DNA of 64,000 nt from Schistocephalus solidus (Eukaryota; Platyhelminthes; Cestoda; Diphyllobothriidea; Diphyllobothriidae): assembly GCA_017591395.1 (NCBI GenBank), contig WEDG01011749.1, forward strand, positions 1 to 64,000, given 5' to 3'. A program made the translations under genes and the position numbers. Below, piece by piece: positions 12,810-25,599 of the stretch (position 1 is its first letter; each line of letters starts with the position of its first letter). A model generated the notes under the pieces. The model saw only the letters and a program-made list of their open reading frames with translations, was not told the origin of the DNA and ran no database searches.

Positions 12810-13095
12810 CAGTTGAGCTGCTGGCGGGGCTCGAGAGAGCCCCAAGGCAGAATGGGACGAGCAAGTTCCGTTAGCGATCGGCGAGCGTCCATCAACCAAT
12901 GCAGTCAATATTCCCGATCTACACCGGCAAGGCATCCAGCCCCTGGCTCAATGGTTAGATCGTTGGACTTCTGATCAACAGGTCGCGAGCTCAAGCCTCG
13001 GGTGGGGCACCAGCTAGGGTTTGGCTATGACTGGCTGATGATGGCTAATGAGCTAGAAATGGCCAGTCCACTCTCGCTTGTCTCTGCCGGCAATT
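12810..13095 (+). mobile_element. tRNA-derived SINE with well-kept head and tail hairpin
   Basis: The tail hairpin GGGGCTC-GAGA-GAGCCCC is perfect (12826-12843). It is followed by GGACGAGCAAGTTCCGTTAG, the linker and a tRNA-like head (12947-13019). The head begins GCCCCTGGCTCAATGGTTAG (box A-like), has CTTCTGATCAACAGG in the anticodon region and GTCGCGAGCTCAAGCC as a damaged B box. It ends GTGGGGC-ACC, so five acceptor-stem pairs (GCCCC/GGGGC) could still form. The body (13020-13095) keeps GACTGGCTGATGATGGCTAA. The head looks derived from tRNA-Arg(UCU). It is not a functional tRNA gene. Confidence 0.82.
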
Positions 13096-14899
13096 TTTCA
13101 ATTGAGTATTTTTGTGAGAACTCAGTCAAAGCTAAGAGTTTTTGTAAGGGCTGGGTAAGATTCCCTGCGAAAGGGGAGCTGAGGGGTGCCGGTGATCCGC
13201 AGTAATCTTAAAGCTGATGTTTACGATCAATGGAAAACGGTATGCTAGAATTCTGTGTAGTGCTACAAGGGCAATTAGGGCAATGGTTGAGGTTGGGGGT
13301 GAGCCCAGATACGTGTTTTGCCGCTATTCGGCAGCTGTTCAACACAGCTGCGAGGGCTTCGGCTCATCAGTGAGTCTCCCAGCATTCCCTGTGTGCTTTC
13401 TGGTAGATAATTCAGTTTAGAAATTGCTGCTTTTAATTGCCCTCAGAAATTACTCATTAATTTGTGGTAAATCAGTCTAGTTGAAGGTTTATGGGCGTGG
13501 GCTGAACGTTGATAATATTAGTTGGGCCGACTTCTCTCAGCCACATCTGTAAGCCCCTGCTTATACTTCTGCCTCGCCTGTTGGCACTTTTAACGACTAT
13601 TAAGTTGTTCTCTCGCTGTGGCTGAGAAAGGTCGGCCCACATATGCATATACAAACTTTCAGTCTACGCCTATAAACCTGCGAATAGACTGATTTACTCC
13701 AAGAAAGCGATTAATTTCTGTGCTCAAGTAAAGACATGGAGATATTTACCCTTCCTGATGCTTACCGCAAGACCACCTTTTTAAGTGATGAGCGTTCCTT
13801 GTCCCATTTACCGCCAGGGGATGAGGAGTAATAACGGATTCCGACCGATTTTTTCAACCATCTTCCACACCACCTGTTCCTCGGGAACCCCTAACAAAGT
13901 ATTCCAAGGTAAGAAAGACTTCTCTGGCCATCAGCCTTTAAGAAATATCGAAACTGGCATAGCTTGGCACTAGGGCAACGGGCAATAACAGTACCAAAAG
14001 CGGCTCATAACATCACGTTCATTTGTCGTCTCCAGTGCGTATTCTTTTGGTAAAAAAAGAAGTGTAGGGAAGGAGAGAAGCGGGTGTCTTCTACATGCAA
14101 TCAACTATCTTTTAAAGTTCGCTTTTTAATCCGCCCGCGCGTTGTACTGCTAGGCGATTCGTGCTCTGATTGGCTCAGACTCGGTCTGTTCGAAAATCGA
14201 TATTGAAAATCCCTCAAAGTTCGCACTCACAAAGCAGAAGCCTTCAGACGAATAGAGATTCACAGAGGTGGATTCACCAGCGACCAATTTACATGCCAGA
14301 GGCATGTACAGTCCAACAGGGCGAATTGGAGCATAAGCAGCCCTTCCGTACCTGGCATCTATAATCGAAGATATCGCTGTTCATTGGTGCCTCTCTGTAG
14401 ATCCTAATGAGGGTTCGACCGCCGTTGGCGATGACGACCACTGCGTGCCCGACGTGTGTGTAGCAGACTCATGCCACATCTACCGCACACTCTCCCATCT
14501 AACCCATCTCATCAAGACGCAGTCAAGAAGACTGGAGGTGGGATCCGGGGAAAGGTGGTAAACAGGTCTGTGCGTACCACACACATGACCTGGTTCCCAC
14601 AACATTTACAAGACGTTCCCAGAAGGTATGCAACCGCTCATATCTGCGACACTGTCATAGTGAGCCTTAGTAAAAGGGAGTTGTTGCAGCCTGAAGGAGA
14701 AGGCCCGAGTCATACCCACCGGCTGGCAACCGGAAAAAACACCAGTGTAATTGCGTCGTAAAATAATCAACCACCATTCGATCACGAACGATTTCCAACG
14801 CCAATGCCGGTGAGCCAGATGGCCAAGCAATCGTCACATCAACCTCCAATACATGTGATGACATTTCAGCGGATAACAACCCACATGTTGGCCGTCAAA
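13096..14899. other. Unassigned sequence with a possible R1 remnant
   Basis: No gene is recognised. 14480-14560 (CCGCACACTCTCCCATC...CAGTCAAGAAGACTGGAG) resembles a minus-strand fragment of the R1 repeat. Open frames overlap on both strands with no family signature. Confidence 0.4.
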
Positions 14900-15125
14900 C
14901 CTTTATTGTACTAGAGGACAGTCATCTTCGATGAAGGGGGAGCCGTTAATTGCCATAGGCACGCGGTAGCATAGAGACTGTTTCCTATAAATACTGCAAC
15001 GCCCTGTGTGTGAAATACCTGTATCTGACACTGTCTCTAGAGATTGGTTCGATTTGGAATCCAAAACGTCAGACGAATAAAGTTCTTATCCCAGCGATCA
15101 CCTCTACCCCTTCTCAGACCCAACC
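14900..15125 (+). repeat. Retroelement 3' untranslated tail with AATAAA
   Basis: This segment (GAGCCGTTAATTGCCATAGG ... TATAAATACTGCAAC ... GTATCTGACACTGTCTCTAG ... GAATCCAAAACGTCAGACG, AATAAA at 15076-15081, CTTATCCCAGCGATC) is also present, inverted, at 25.6-25.79 kb. A polyadenylation signal inside a repeated 3' end suggests an RNA-borne element, most likely a Penelope-like one. No coding part adjoins this copy, so it is 5'-truncated. Confidence 0.6.
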
Positions 15126-15550
15126 ACGTCATATTTGCTGTAGTGAAGAATGCGTTGATTAGCCGTGAAGTTGGATGCCTCAGGGACGACCCCATTCTTT
15201 TTCTCTCTCTTCGCCCTGCCTCGCATCTGGAGATTTTTCGAGCCTCGCAGCCACTAAGCCCAGTGGTTAACTTGACTTGAAGGTCTAATGCGTGCTGCAC
15301 GCAGGAATGACAGTAGTTAGGGTCTAGTGCGGACTCAGCATAGCTGCAATTCGCTTCGGTTCCCAGTTTGAACCAGATTGCCTTCAGCACAGCTGACTGG
15401 TATCGGGATTGATACCACGACACGGCAAGTATTTACTTTCACCAGGGGAAGAAAGGCCAGCTCATAGTTGTAGCCTTCTGTAACCAACCTCAGTCCAGAG
15501 CTACCCGCTTTTATTCCTCCACTTTGGCCTAAATGCAGTCCGGTTCATCC

Positions 15551-15703
15551 TTCTCCTCCTCCTCCTCCTCCTCCTCCTCCTCCTCCTCCTCCTCCTCCTC
15601 CTCCTCCTCCTCCTCCTCCTCCTCCCTCCTCCTCCTCATCCCTCCCTCCTCCTCCTCCTCCTCCCTCCTCCTCCCTCCTCCTCCTCCTCCTCCCTCCTCC
15701 TAG
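15551..15703. repeat. (TCC)n microsatellite
   Basis: There are about 150 bases of nearly pure TCC/CTC triplets, with insertions that make TCCC steps (for example near 15625, 15640 and 15663). Open frames here (poly-Gly, poly-Glu on the minus strand) are artefacts of the repeat. The pyrimidine-rich strand could form triplex DNA, but that is not shown. Confidence 0.95.
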
Positions 15704-17231
15704 ACAGACCTTCCCGGAAACGTTATTTTTATATCTTGCTGGTTTTGCCATTAACGTTGGGTTTCCGGTTTTTTTAGCCGAAAAATTCTCTATAACAGCT
15801 GGAAAAATAGTTGAGTATTGGGTGGGTGTAACTCCTACCTCGGGTAAACTGATTTGACAAAACGTTGCGATATAGCTGGATAATTACACTACTACTACTA
15901 CGCGAAATGCGACGGAATACATTTTGCCTACTGCGCTTGTCCAACCTTGTTATTCTTTTTATAAATGCCGCACTTCCGTCTGCGTGAAAGTGTAATCCGT
16001 ATATAGCTAGCCTTCCGCATTTTCCGGCTTGCACTTTAAAAATATCTGACATTTCATCAGCCAAAGTGAGAGACAAATACGGCGTATTTTAACAGGCACG
16101 ACTGAAAAACGTTGTCAGCAATATTTTGTTACTTTGTACACGCTTACCTTTGCCGAGATCCCGTAAACATATATTTATTAGGTCATTATCCAAGAAACTG
16201 ATATACAGTAGACTTTCTCTCTTACTAAATATTAAGCAAAGTACTGAATTGTGTTTCTGTTTTGAATGATTGCTTGCATACCCTTAGATATCAGGTTCAC
16301 GTCAGGATACCCACATTTTAACGAATTTCTTTCCGTCTGCCTTCAAAATCCACACTCTGTAAAAATGACTAAACGAGTATTAGGAATTTTCTTATTGAGT
16401 CTCAATGTCCTCATATATGCAAATGTATTTGGTAGAAAACATACACAAAAGTCTTAATCTACTCATTTGCTAGCCGATTATGTTCTTCTGTAAGCTGCTA
16501 TTCTTGTAGGAAAGGTACCTTGCGTTTTAAAAATCTTTTGAAATTGCCGTATAAGTTTGAACTTGACCTGCCTTTACACTTCTTTATATAGGGTTTGTAA
16601 AACGGTGTGCTGTATGCATTCAGTTTAAGGAAAATCCCGCATTTTGCTATTCCAAAATGCGAATGTCATCTAGCGCTCCGAAAATTTGGAATTGGGTGTG
16701 GATCATATTGTACACATTGTAGGCAACATCAATAAATCGATAGGTACAATGTTTTGTGAATATAAATTTCAAGGTTTTACAGATAGTATAATTAGAGGTG
16801 CTTTAAAACCAAAATATCCACGTTCGTTTGCTACACAATTTGAAAAAATGAGTTAATTATCCACCAAATGCGTAAAAGAAAGACTAGATTTGTAAGTGTT
16901 ATCTATAAAATGTTTTTGAATTTATTAGGGCATTGAAAATGCATTGGGAAAAAAATGTATACTCCATAAGTATTCATTTTTTTCGGTCGAATCAAAAACA
17001 GATTTCAGAATTTTGATCAAAATTGCAGAAAATAGCAAATCTACTATGTCTGATAGGAGGAATGAAAAATGGGACACCCTTGGGTTCGAACAGACAAGGC
17101 CACTTCGCAGCTAGGATTGCCTGCATTCCCAACGGCTGCAAAACGTAACATTTCCTCGCTGGTTGTGACTTTGATTAAATTGACTTACGAAAGGTCAAAA
17201 TACAATTTGGTGAGCATACGTTAGCCAAGCT
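15704..17231. other. AT-rich sequence with a dispersed motif
   Basis: No gene is seen. 16985-17040 (CGGTCGAATCAAAAACAGAT then TTCAGAATTTTG) resembles 21480-21515 (TGTCGAATCGAAAACACATT then TCAGAATTTCGG). This marks a low-copy dispersed repeat of unknown type. Confidence 0.4.
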
Positions 17232-17790
17232 TTGTCAAGCACCTTTCCAGCAGCTGATGCCCATGTACTGTTTTCGACTTCTCCCATCTTATACGGAAGG
17301 GGCAAGGACAAACTGCCAGCCCAGACCACCTCAATGTGCATTTATTCTTTCATGTGCTCCTGTGGGGCAGAAAATATTTGTCACACGAACCGGCGTTTGT
17401 CCAAAAGGGTACGAGAACACCTTCCAGCGTGGTTAGGAAAGGAGCCGATTAAGAACAAAAACAGCTCTATCCTCGCGCATGTGGTAGACATAGGCCATCG
17501 TGTAAATGTCGAAGAGGCCTTCTGGGTAATTTACAAGGTCCACTCAACCTACTCTAAAATTCCTTGGACAGCGTCTGTTGGCTACGGCAGAAGCAGCGGC
17601 AATCAGGGCTGCGCAAAACCGGTCCCTGTGCGCTCAAAAAGAACTTTATACAGGCACCGCAATTACCGTGGCCGAAAGCCACCAACTTAGCCACCCGCAT
17701 CTAATTACCTGTTCCGGCGGCCACCATTCCTCTGACCATAATCAGAAAACGGACCGCAATTTTGTTTATCCCCTTCCCCCACCCTGACAA
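17232..17790 (+). pseudogene. Penelope-like element fragment with GIY-YIG domain
   Basis: An open frame of 152 codons reads HVLFSTSPILYGRGKDKLPA then QTTSMCIYSFMCSCGAENIC and TNRRLSKRVREHLPAW. After that come NSSILAHVVDIGHRVNVEEA and FWVIYKV. This is the linker plus GIY-YIG endonuclease region of a PLE: cysteine motif, R.L..R..EH helix, then a conserved H. The canonical YIGRT strand is altered to NICHT. Near 17570 the homology moves to another frame (ATAEAAAIRAAQNRSLCAQK), so a frameshift is present. No RT domain is seen upstream, so the copy is truncated at its 5' end. It differs from the copies at 4.8 and 60 kb. Confidence 0.75.
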
Positions 17791-19379
17791 CCGTACAATT
17801 TGTTTTACTTACCCGCATATTTGACTTATTGACACAGTGATACAAATGTAAAGGCCTGATGAGAATTTATCGAAAGCTAACCTATGCTCGCCAAATTGTC
17901 TTTTGAAGGTTTCATGGGAATTTTTCGCTACTCTAAAACCTACACTTGATCTGAACTAAGACAAGAGGGCTGAATTGCACTCAAGGGCTAACCTGAGGTC
18001 AAGTATCACAAGAGGTCTCAACAGGGAATAACAGAACGCAGCTTCAAATCCTAATAAGTTGGGATTCAAAATGAAAAAGACACAATATCAAGAATATCTC
18101 GGTATGCTTTGGCAGATGCCTATTAAGTCAGATACTAGAATCTCACATTCCCACCTTAAGCGTAGTTAAGATAAATAAGCACACGTGGTTATTGTCCTCA
18201 AAAATCCCTGAGTAAATTTGCCAGTCTCGGATGAGATGCAGGCAACATTCGCGTCATATAGTATTTTTTTAATCGCAACAGGCCGAGTCATGGGGAAAAA
18301 TATGCTGATTTATTCTTGTCAGCTATTCCTGTCCAACTATTCGATACTACGCACTGAAAAGTGGTTTCTACATCGGCGTTGTTGTGACTATGCCCACAGA
18401 TACAACGGTTTTTGATGTTCTTTATTCCATCGGCAGTGTGCAATCGGTAACCTGGCAGGACCGAAAAATAAAAAGGTTACCTTAAAGCCGTTTAAACTTC
18501 ATAAATATACAGGAAGATAAGGGAAGAGAAATACTTAAGCATAGAAGATAATCCTAGAAAAACGAGTCAATCGGAGGTGCCTGGCCAGCGCTGACGGCAT
18601 ATTTTTTCAGCGGGCAAAAAACCTCTTTAAATAGTATTTTCCAAATACTTATTTAAGGTGCAAAACTCGACATTTACGTATTGAGATGTTCAACTGTTCG
18701 AAAAATAATTAAAGTGATAAATTTAATCCCCGAGAATAAGGTTAGCAGACTTTCAAAGTATTAATGAAGTAACCTTCCCTGGTGGGTGTTTTATCTTATA
18801 TCAGCAGACATTTTCATAAAACTGCTCGAAATATTTATTTCATTTAATAGATTGATTGGAAAATCGATAGAACGAATTAGTTAGAAAAGCCCGTTTGTTA
18901 TCCCAAATACTTGTCCGAGTTATGTAAAACACTCAAGGAAGTGTCGAGGGTCAGTGGAGCCATATTTTCTCAAAAAACTGGCTATGTTCGTTCAAGGTAT
19001 CTTATATAAAGTTCTGAAATTCGACGTATAAGCAAAATGATTAGTAGTAAAATAAGTTCATTCAGAAAGTGGCATCTAATAAACCCAGGATTGTAGTTCG
19101 TTCTTTTCAATTTCTACTAATTTACCCACCCGTCATGGTGGCTCCCTCCGTTTATTAGGAAAGTTATTCCGATTGCGACCATAGAGCATACGTTTTTTTC
19201 TGCCAAATGAACGCATTTCGCGTGCTGCGTGGCCTTTAAAGGACGACTGCATCAACAGTCATTTCGATCTACTTAATGCCTACAACTCACCGTAGGAACA
19301 CCCGCCTTGCGGAAGGGTGAAGTTACTGTAAGGAAAGTCCGAGAGAGTTAATCTTCGCGAGGGCATAGCACATTAGTTA
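17791..19379. other. AT-rich sequence without recognised features
   Basis: Both strands hold only short frames. No splice-flanked exon, RNA gene or known repeat is visible in this 1.6-kb stretch. Confidence 0.5.
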
Positions 19380-19650
19380 CAATGGCTGCTTCTTAATGTG
19401 GCCTTTATGGCACTCCCACTCTGTGGGATCCGAGCCAGGTGTGGTAGTACGCCTAGGGCGGCTCCGGCCGCGCCAGCCACCTGCGTCCTCTCCCTCGCCT
19501 CCGGTCTTCTTAACTCTGTCTTGACACCGGGCTCAGGTGGGGGAGGAAAAAGAGAGTGCGGTAGCTGCAGCGCAAGACTACTATCACTTTAAAAACTAAT
19601 TCACGCGCATGTCACCGTCCCTGCACCACCTGGTGTGGAGCAATACATAG
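19380..19650 (+). repeat. GC-rich dispersed repeat R1, partial
   Basis: The sequence from TTCTTAATGTGGCCTTTATG through GATCCGAGCCAGGTGTGGTA, CCGGTCTTCTTAACTCTGTC and GCGGTAGCTGCAGCGCAAG to CACCACCTGGTGTGGAGCA is nearly the same as 52245-52500. It lacks the 5' part that precedes the R1 body at 52.1 kb. A related start-like piece lies at 19688-19745 (TCATGGTTACCCTAGAAAC, then GACTTGGAAGGCTGCCAA). No protein of its own is evident. Confidence 0.85.
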
Positions 19651-20430
19651 AAAAATACCCTCACCATCATCACGTACCTGATAATATCATGGTTACCCTA
19701 GAAACTTTGACTTGGAAGGCTGCCAATTTGACGCTACACCAGACCAGCTGCCAGGCCTCCAATCCAGGACTGTTACTTTACCATGGTTGATTGTGATGAG
19801 GATAAAAGCGTTGGTCTTCAGGCTGGACCGGCACCGGTCCCTCACGCTCTCTTCCCTCTCCGTCCGTCCGTCCGCCCGAGTGGGAGTGGGATTGGCGCAG
19901 TCGCCGAAGAGGTTTGAAATCGCCGTCTATCATTTGCCCCCCCCCCCTATGCTCGTCCGCCCCTCCACAAGAGTGAACTTCTCCAAAAAAACAAACTTCC
20001 CTCATCGGCTTTATGCACACATGCAATATTTCAGACTGCACCTACCATAGCAAAGGTGACAAAGTGCATCACATGATTGTGGCGTTAGCGAAGCAGGCTT
20101 GTTGGTGCGGTATTTGGCATGTACAAGTGAACGGTCAAAACACACCAACCCATAGTCAAATTATCCTTATGGTAGGTTTTTAATCTTTTCAGAAAATACT
20201 TTGCCAATTTGAAGACGATTCTTTGGGAGAAGAAATTGAAAGTTTGGTTGGAAAGATGACATTAATGCGTCGGCTGAAATCTATCAATCGGCTGCAGGGA
20301 AATACCTGTGGATTATCCGCAGTCTGTCAGAATGCAACAATATAATGTGGTGGCTATGCTGGGAAAATGCTGATGCAATCAACAGTAAATTTTCTTATGT
20401 GCGTGGTGTGAGATGTTCTGAGTATATTTG

Positions 20431-20732
<302 letters not shown>

Positions 20733-21689
20733 CGTCTGAAGGTCATTCGGTTGGAACGCGCTCATCAGGCTCTTGTTCCCGGTAGAACTTCAAATGCTTG
20801 ATGTTAGCATTGAAGAAGTTTGTCTCATCTCCCTGAGAATAAAAATACCTGGAACGGAGTCGCGAACAAATTAATCTTGTAGGGGCGGCAAAGCAAATTA
20901 TAAAGCCTATTTAAAAACGCCTACTCATTATGGTCAGAGTAGGGTTGAGATATACAATGAAAAACATTGGAGGCGCACCAAAGTCAGCCCCTTAAAAAGC
21001 AAGCACAGTTTTTCTAGTCTGAAAGGCATTCCAGCTGACCAAATGTCGTTGAATTTTTGACTTTGTCTGAAGCTATGGCGCGTAAGGTAAAAATTATGCA
21101 CCCGAAGTGCTTAAGAATGTACTTTACATTATTCTGTCCTATTCTTTTTTCTCGCATTCTTCACCACTCCGTTCGGCTGTAATGGTCTTAAAAAATCTCG
21201 CAATCAGAATCTTTTGCAAAACCAAAATATACCCTCTTTAAAGTTCAAAGTAAACACTGCTATCAAATGAGTACAATAAAAAATATCTGCATGTTTTCTA
21301 TAAAATTATCGAGGTATCAAAAGTGTATCAGCAAAGCACACATTACATAACTAGCTAGTTTTTTGCTGAGTAAACTTTTTGCAGGCGCACAGAGAGAGGC
21401 TGATTCAAAAACCGACATTATCCCGTCTTGAGATTAGGCTGCACGATAATCAGTATAACAACTCTAGTTAAACAATTTGTCGAATCGAAAACACATTTCA
21501 GAATTTCGGTTGACATGTCATGAGATAGTAAATCCCCTCCCTAAATGTGATTCCACATTTAAAGTTGCACAGGCCTGAGGAAAGTTTATTAAAAACGATC
21601 ATTCCCATAGCGTTCCCTGGTATCAAGAAGAAAAGAATTTATAAATACTGGGATAAATACTGTCTAATAGGAATACAATCACAAAGGTA

Positions 21690-21990
21690 TTCGCCCATGC
21701 TAGAAGCAAGACAAACAGGAAATTGATTTGGACCTGGGCCTCCGATGGGAAAAACAGTCTATCGAGTTATCGATCTGGCACCGGCATACAGGGCTCTGTG
21801 CAGTCCCCATCGAATTAGCCTCCAGTGATGTTTGATTGGCCCTATGGCTGGAACTTGGTTTTTGTTGCTGCTTCTGCCTCTGAAGATGGACTCCAATAAG
21901 AGTTCGAAATCTCAGACGAATAAAAGCCATGATTCCTGCGAGGGAAAAACCTTCTTCTTCTTTACATACACCTGGAATGCGAACATTCCC
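21690..21990 (+). mobile_element. Penelope-like element 3' end, 5'-truncated
   Basis: Bases 21690-21825 translate, with frame changes, to HARSKTNRKLI and WASDG, and then to a run matching the end of the GIY-YIG domain in the copy at 34.8 kb (LIDLAPAYRAL in that copy). A non-coding tail follows: CTGAAGATGGACTCCAATAA, GTTCGAAATCTCAGACG, AATAAA (21919-21924), GCCATGATTCC. The coding-then-tail order is the same as at 34.8-35.1 kb. It is an old fragment, not functional. Confidence 0.65.
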
Positions 21991-22099
21991 CTTATTAAAA
22001 GAAATACAACCCGCATAGTATTTAAGTAAAAGGTTCCAACATATGCTGCGTATTTCTGCCAAGCACTCTTAAAACTCTGATATGTGTAAGAAGGTGTTG

Positions 22100-22690
22100 T
22101 TATGATTTTTGCCTCTGCCTTGATGGTCGCGTCCAACAACTCGATCGAATCCCCCAAAGGAGAACTCAACAGCAGAGATGGAAGAGTAGAAGTCTATTAA
22201 TACCTTTATTTCAGCGTATTTAAAGCAAAAAGAACGTACGAGTATTTACAAGGTTGGGCTGTAATTGGACCAATCCGATAGGATCCTTGATGTGTTACCA
22301 TCTCGACTGGCCTTCCGAATTATCCGAATGATTGAGCAGAGCCCTAATCTCTGTCAGCAGCTTGCGCAATATCACCATGCACTTAGCTTATAAGTGGATC
22401 GATAGTGCAGCGAGGGAAGAGTCATCAGGGCAGTGTGTGACCGAATCTGTTAGGACGGCTCCTCCTAACACTTTGAGCTGAGTTGAACGATTTGAGCCCC
22501 GGGTTCACCTCCAACGGAACCGTTTGCGTTCTTCTTCGACCTGATCGTCTAAGTGGTTGAGGGGATCGGCTCGCCACTGGAACTGGGGATTCTGACCTTG
22601 CTTTTGGCAGATGAAATGTGTTCATTTGTTGTTCCAGTGATAGGTTTTGGCTTGGACATGGAGCGTCAGTACAGCCAATGTTCAGCATTT
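22100..22690 (-). mobile_element. Possible 3' end of an LTR retroelement
   Basis: The minus-strand frame 22425-22688 encodes a Pro/Arg-rich tail (SPQPLRRSGRRRTQTVPLEV) of the kind found at the C terminus of Ty3/gypsy integrases, and then stops. A purine-rich stretch follows (minus strand GTTAGGAGGAGCCG at about 22450-22463), and then about 300 bases with AATAAAGG (plus strand CCTTTATT near 22204). I see no second LTR, primer site or integrase core, so the LTR call is a guess from layout. Confidence 0.3.
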
Positions 22691-22837
22691 GTTATGGGAG
22701 TGCAACCCGAATAACGCCTACAGTGCCCTGATGTGGCCCCCGTCTTGGTCCAACGCATCTACCACGTGACCCGTTTAGGGGACACAGACGACAGGTCGAC
22801 CGTTGATTTCGACACACAAAAACACACACATGCATAC

Positions 22838-23005
22838 GATAGTTCAACCGTCGTGTTCGACGATGTCCACCGTATACTGTACAGAGAAGTGACTCGCGCT
22901 GCATTTGCCTCAGTCTCTGCTTCACTCCCTCCACCTGGACCCGGTGTCAAGACAGAGTCAAGAAGACCGGAGATTGGAGAGGGCGCAGGCTCAAGCATTG
23001 TGTTT
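22838..23005 (-). repeat. R1 repeat, minus strand
   Basis: The plus strand carries the reverse complement of the R1 3' half: TTCGACGATGTCCACCGTAT, GAAGTGACTCGCGCTGC, CTCCACCTGGACCCGGTGTC, AAGACCGGAGATTGGAGAGG. It matches the copy at 40.84-41.07 kb. The 5' half of R1 is absent. Confidence 0.8.
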
Positions 23006-23299
23006 ACACACCAAAGAAGAACCCAACGATACAAGAAAGGGATGTTTCGGATCCAAACTGAGTGGTCTGTGGCCTGACCCTCAGTCCGCCAGTTGTCCTG
23101 AAAGGCACCCTGGAAGTAAGTGCAGTTCACCCTCAAAACAAGAATGTTTAGTGGAATTGAAGCATCCTACAATTTTAAACGACTTAACCTCACCATTACT
23201 AAAGGTTGGTATATTTTAGTGTTCCCCCTAAATGGGGCTAAATCAGGACACAGCAGGCATTAGTGGGGTAGCGTTTTAATAAAAGTGCAGAAAATGTGG

Positions 23300-23525
23300 G
23301 CAGGAAGTGTCGTGGCACGTGTAGGTGCGGGCTCAAGCCCTCTCAGCCACCTTCACCCGATTCCGCCTCTGGTCTCTTGACTCTCTTGACACCGAGCACA
23401 GATGGGTGAGGGGAAGAGAGAGATGCGGTAGGTGCAACGCAAGTCTACTACGACTTTAAACTACCTCATGCACGATTCACCGTCAGTGCACCACCTTGCT
23501 CTGGTGCAAATGGGGGACTTTGACT
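23300..23525 (+). repeat. R1 repeat, diverged
   Basis: Matches the middle of R1: CAGCCACCTTCACCC, GGTCTCTTGACTCTCTTGAC, GATGCGGTAGGTGCAACGCA, GTCTACTACGACTTTAAAC, CACCGTCAGTGCACCACCTT. It is more diverged than the other copies and faces the one at 22.84 kb, which is inverted relative to it. Confidence 0.75.
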
Positions 23526-23559
23526 GATTCGAGGGGTCATACAGTCGTATATGTTGGCG

Positions 23560-24470
23560 GGGAAACTAAGTAAAGATCATATTCCTATCTTTTAACGACT
23601 TTGAAAAGCAAGTTTTTCGTGAATATAGTTGTCTTCGAACACAGCAAAAATGCTTTAGGTAAACACTCATTCGGACGCTACCGCCAGGTCTTCGGACGTC
23701 TCAGAGAGAAAGCGAAGCTATCGTTTCCACCTCCAATGGGGACTTGATTGACGGATTTGCTCGTTTAACAGAATTTAAGAATGCATCTGCATTAGTTTAT
23801 CTTAGGGTTATTGCAAAGCTGTTCTCAACGTAGCGATCGTAACGTTTTAAAAATGTTAATCTGGTCACTTATTTGAAAAATTTACCGGCTTGCCCATGAA
23901 GACTTCGGCTATGAGAGGTTCAAGAGGCCAGCTCATAGCAACGCAGGCTATTTTTCTGTATATTTGATTGTAAAAGGGAACTGCATGGTTAATATGCATC
24001 TTAGTAATAGTTCCTTTAGTTCATCCGTCGGTATTCCTATTTCCTGCTAATTTTTCAGTAGAAATTCGCAGATGTTATAGACTGTCTCGGTGACAGGGCC
24101 GTCTGTAAAAAGGGGTGGGGCATCTAAAGAAAGCATAGTTATGCCGTTTAAGTTCATGATTTTGACATCGTCCATAAATTGAACGTATTTCGACAGCTGC
24201 GTGGTGTAAAGGCGTGAGTGTCTTTGCTAAACAATTTTCTATCGCATGTTACGGCGAGTTGTGCATGTCCAAAATCAGACAAACTGACAGGTCATCCTTG
24301 TTGATCTTCGGTAGACCACACAATCGATGTCTGTATGCCAACTGGTTGGAGGCGTTCGTGGTCACAGTCGCTTATGAAACTCCCTGCATAGTCTTGTTAA
24401 ACAGTCTGTCGGTTGTGCCTCTACTGCACATAGCCCTACGGTTAAACTTTCACAGATGATTATAAAGTTC
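23560..24470 (-). pseudogene. Penelope-like reverse transcriptase fragment
   Basis: Minus-strand translation over 23880-24010 gives HAVPFYNQIYRKIACVAMSW followed by PLEPLIAEVFMGKPV. This matches the PLE RT block F.NQ.Y.Q..GVAMGSPLGP..AEVFM with single substitutions. Upstream (24214-24310, minus) the remains GLPKINKDDLSVCLIL match the PLE block GLPK.HK....RPIV. Downstream (about 23690-23765) ANPSIKSPLEVETIASLSL resembles the later block PS..FT.EVE...LPFLDV. Stops and frame changes separate the blocks, and the catalytic YVDD box was not found. The element enters from the 24.5-kb side and has no GIY-YIG part nearby. Confidence 0.65.
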
Positions 24471-24924
24471 AAAAAAATTTGGTCGCATACACCTTTGATA
24501 TACTGGAACAGAATGTAGATCTGCTCTAACTGCAACACTGTTTTCTATCTAATCGGCGAAGCTTGTGGGAGGGTTGGTGTGCGTATGCCCTGACAGTGCC
24601 ACGTCAGATAAAAATTATGATTTTTATATTTCAAATATTAAAACGAATTACTGGCACGTAAGTCACTGACATTCACTTCGTCAGTCGGTCTACTATGAGA
24701 TCCGCTTGCAGTTCATTTGAAGACAGAAAATGGACCTTCATTTTTCAGTTGGACCTCTGCCAGTGAAAGTTCGAACTAAATGATTTCAAATTTTTTAATC
24801 GCGATCCTGTCACCGAATATTGCCCATGAAAATATGCCCTGTCAGTGGCTGTTTAGGCATAATATCAGACCGTAAATATGACACACAACCGTTCGACTGT
24901 CGATTCAGACATGGTCCGCCATGT

Positions 24925-25290
24925 GCAATACAGTAAGATGGTGCAGGGACCGTGACTTGCATGTGAATTCGAGTATAGTGACAGGAGATTGGCGTTTCAT
25001 TTTACGCACACTCTCCACGTCCCAGCCTGGGCCCGGTGCCCTGACCTATTTCAGAAGCCTGGAGGCGGGAGAGGGCGCAGGGGGGTGGTGCGACCGGGGT
25101 GGGCCCTAAGCATAATGCCACACTTGAATCAGATCCCAAGAATTTGAAAACGCATTAAGTAGGAGCCATTGCAGCCTGCCTCACCGTTCGCCAGTCTTCC
25201 ACTGCGCACAAACATTTTCACTCGGCTGACCATGTGATCCGCGTTATCCCGTCAGTTGGCAACTTTTCAAGCCACGGCTTTTAGCGCACA
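24925..25290 (-). repeat. R1 repeat, nearly full length
   Basis: The 3' half (24940-25110: GGTGCAGGGACCGTGACTTG, ACACTCTCCACGTCCCAG, GCGGGAGAGGGCGCAGG) and the 5' half (25160-25290: AGGAGCCATTGCAGCCTG, GACCATGTGATCCGCG, CGTCAGTTGGCAACTTTTC, AAGCCACGGCTTTTAGCGC) together match R1 at 52.1-52.5 kb in reverse. A further short minus-strand fragment sits at 25525-25565. Confidence 0.8.
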
Positions 25291-25599
25291 GTTATATTTT
25301 CAAGGGCATCAGATTGTTTATAGTGAGAAACATGCGATGAGCCGTCAACCTCACACCTCTTTTTCTTATTCCCAGGCACCAGCCACTGTCCTGGTACGAG
25401 GGATGGGCACAGCTACTATTAACCTTGTCTACGCGTACTGCGTACACGACCGGGCCATTCAAGCACAAGCACCAGGATTTCACACACCAGGAGTTGAGGC
25501 TCAGATCTCACAAGTATGAGTGCCAGAGGTCGCGCTAAGAAGAAGCCATTGGAGCCTGACTCTTAGACTACCAGGTGGCCCCTCTGCCCAACACACATT

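Noticed and set aside
12947..13019. Possible functional tRNA-Arg gene
   Set aside because: Acceptor and anticodon regions look tRNA-like, but box B is damaged (GAGCTCAAGCC) and the sequence is embedded in a SINE with the usual body downstream.
15545..15751. Gly/Glu-rich minus-strand frame
   Set aside because: Produced by the (TCC)n microsatellite.
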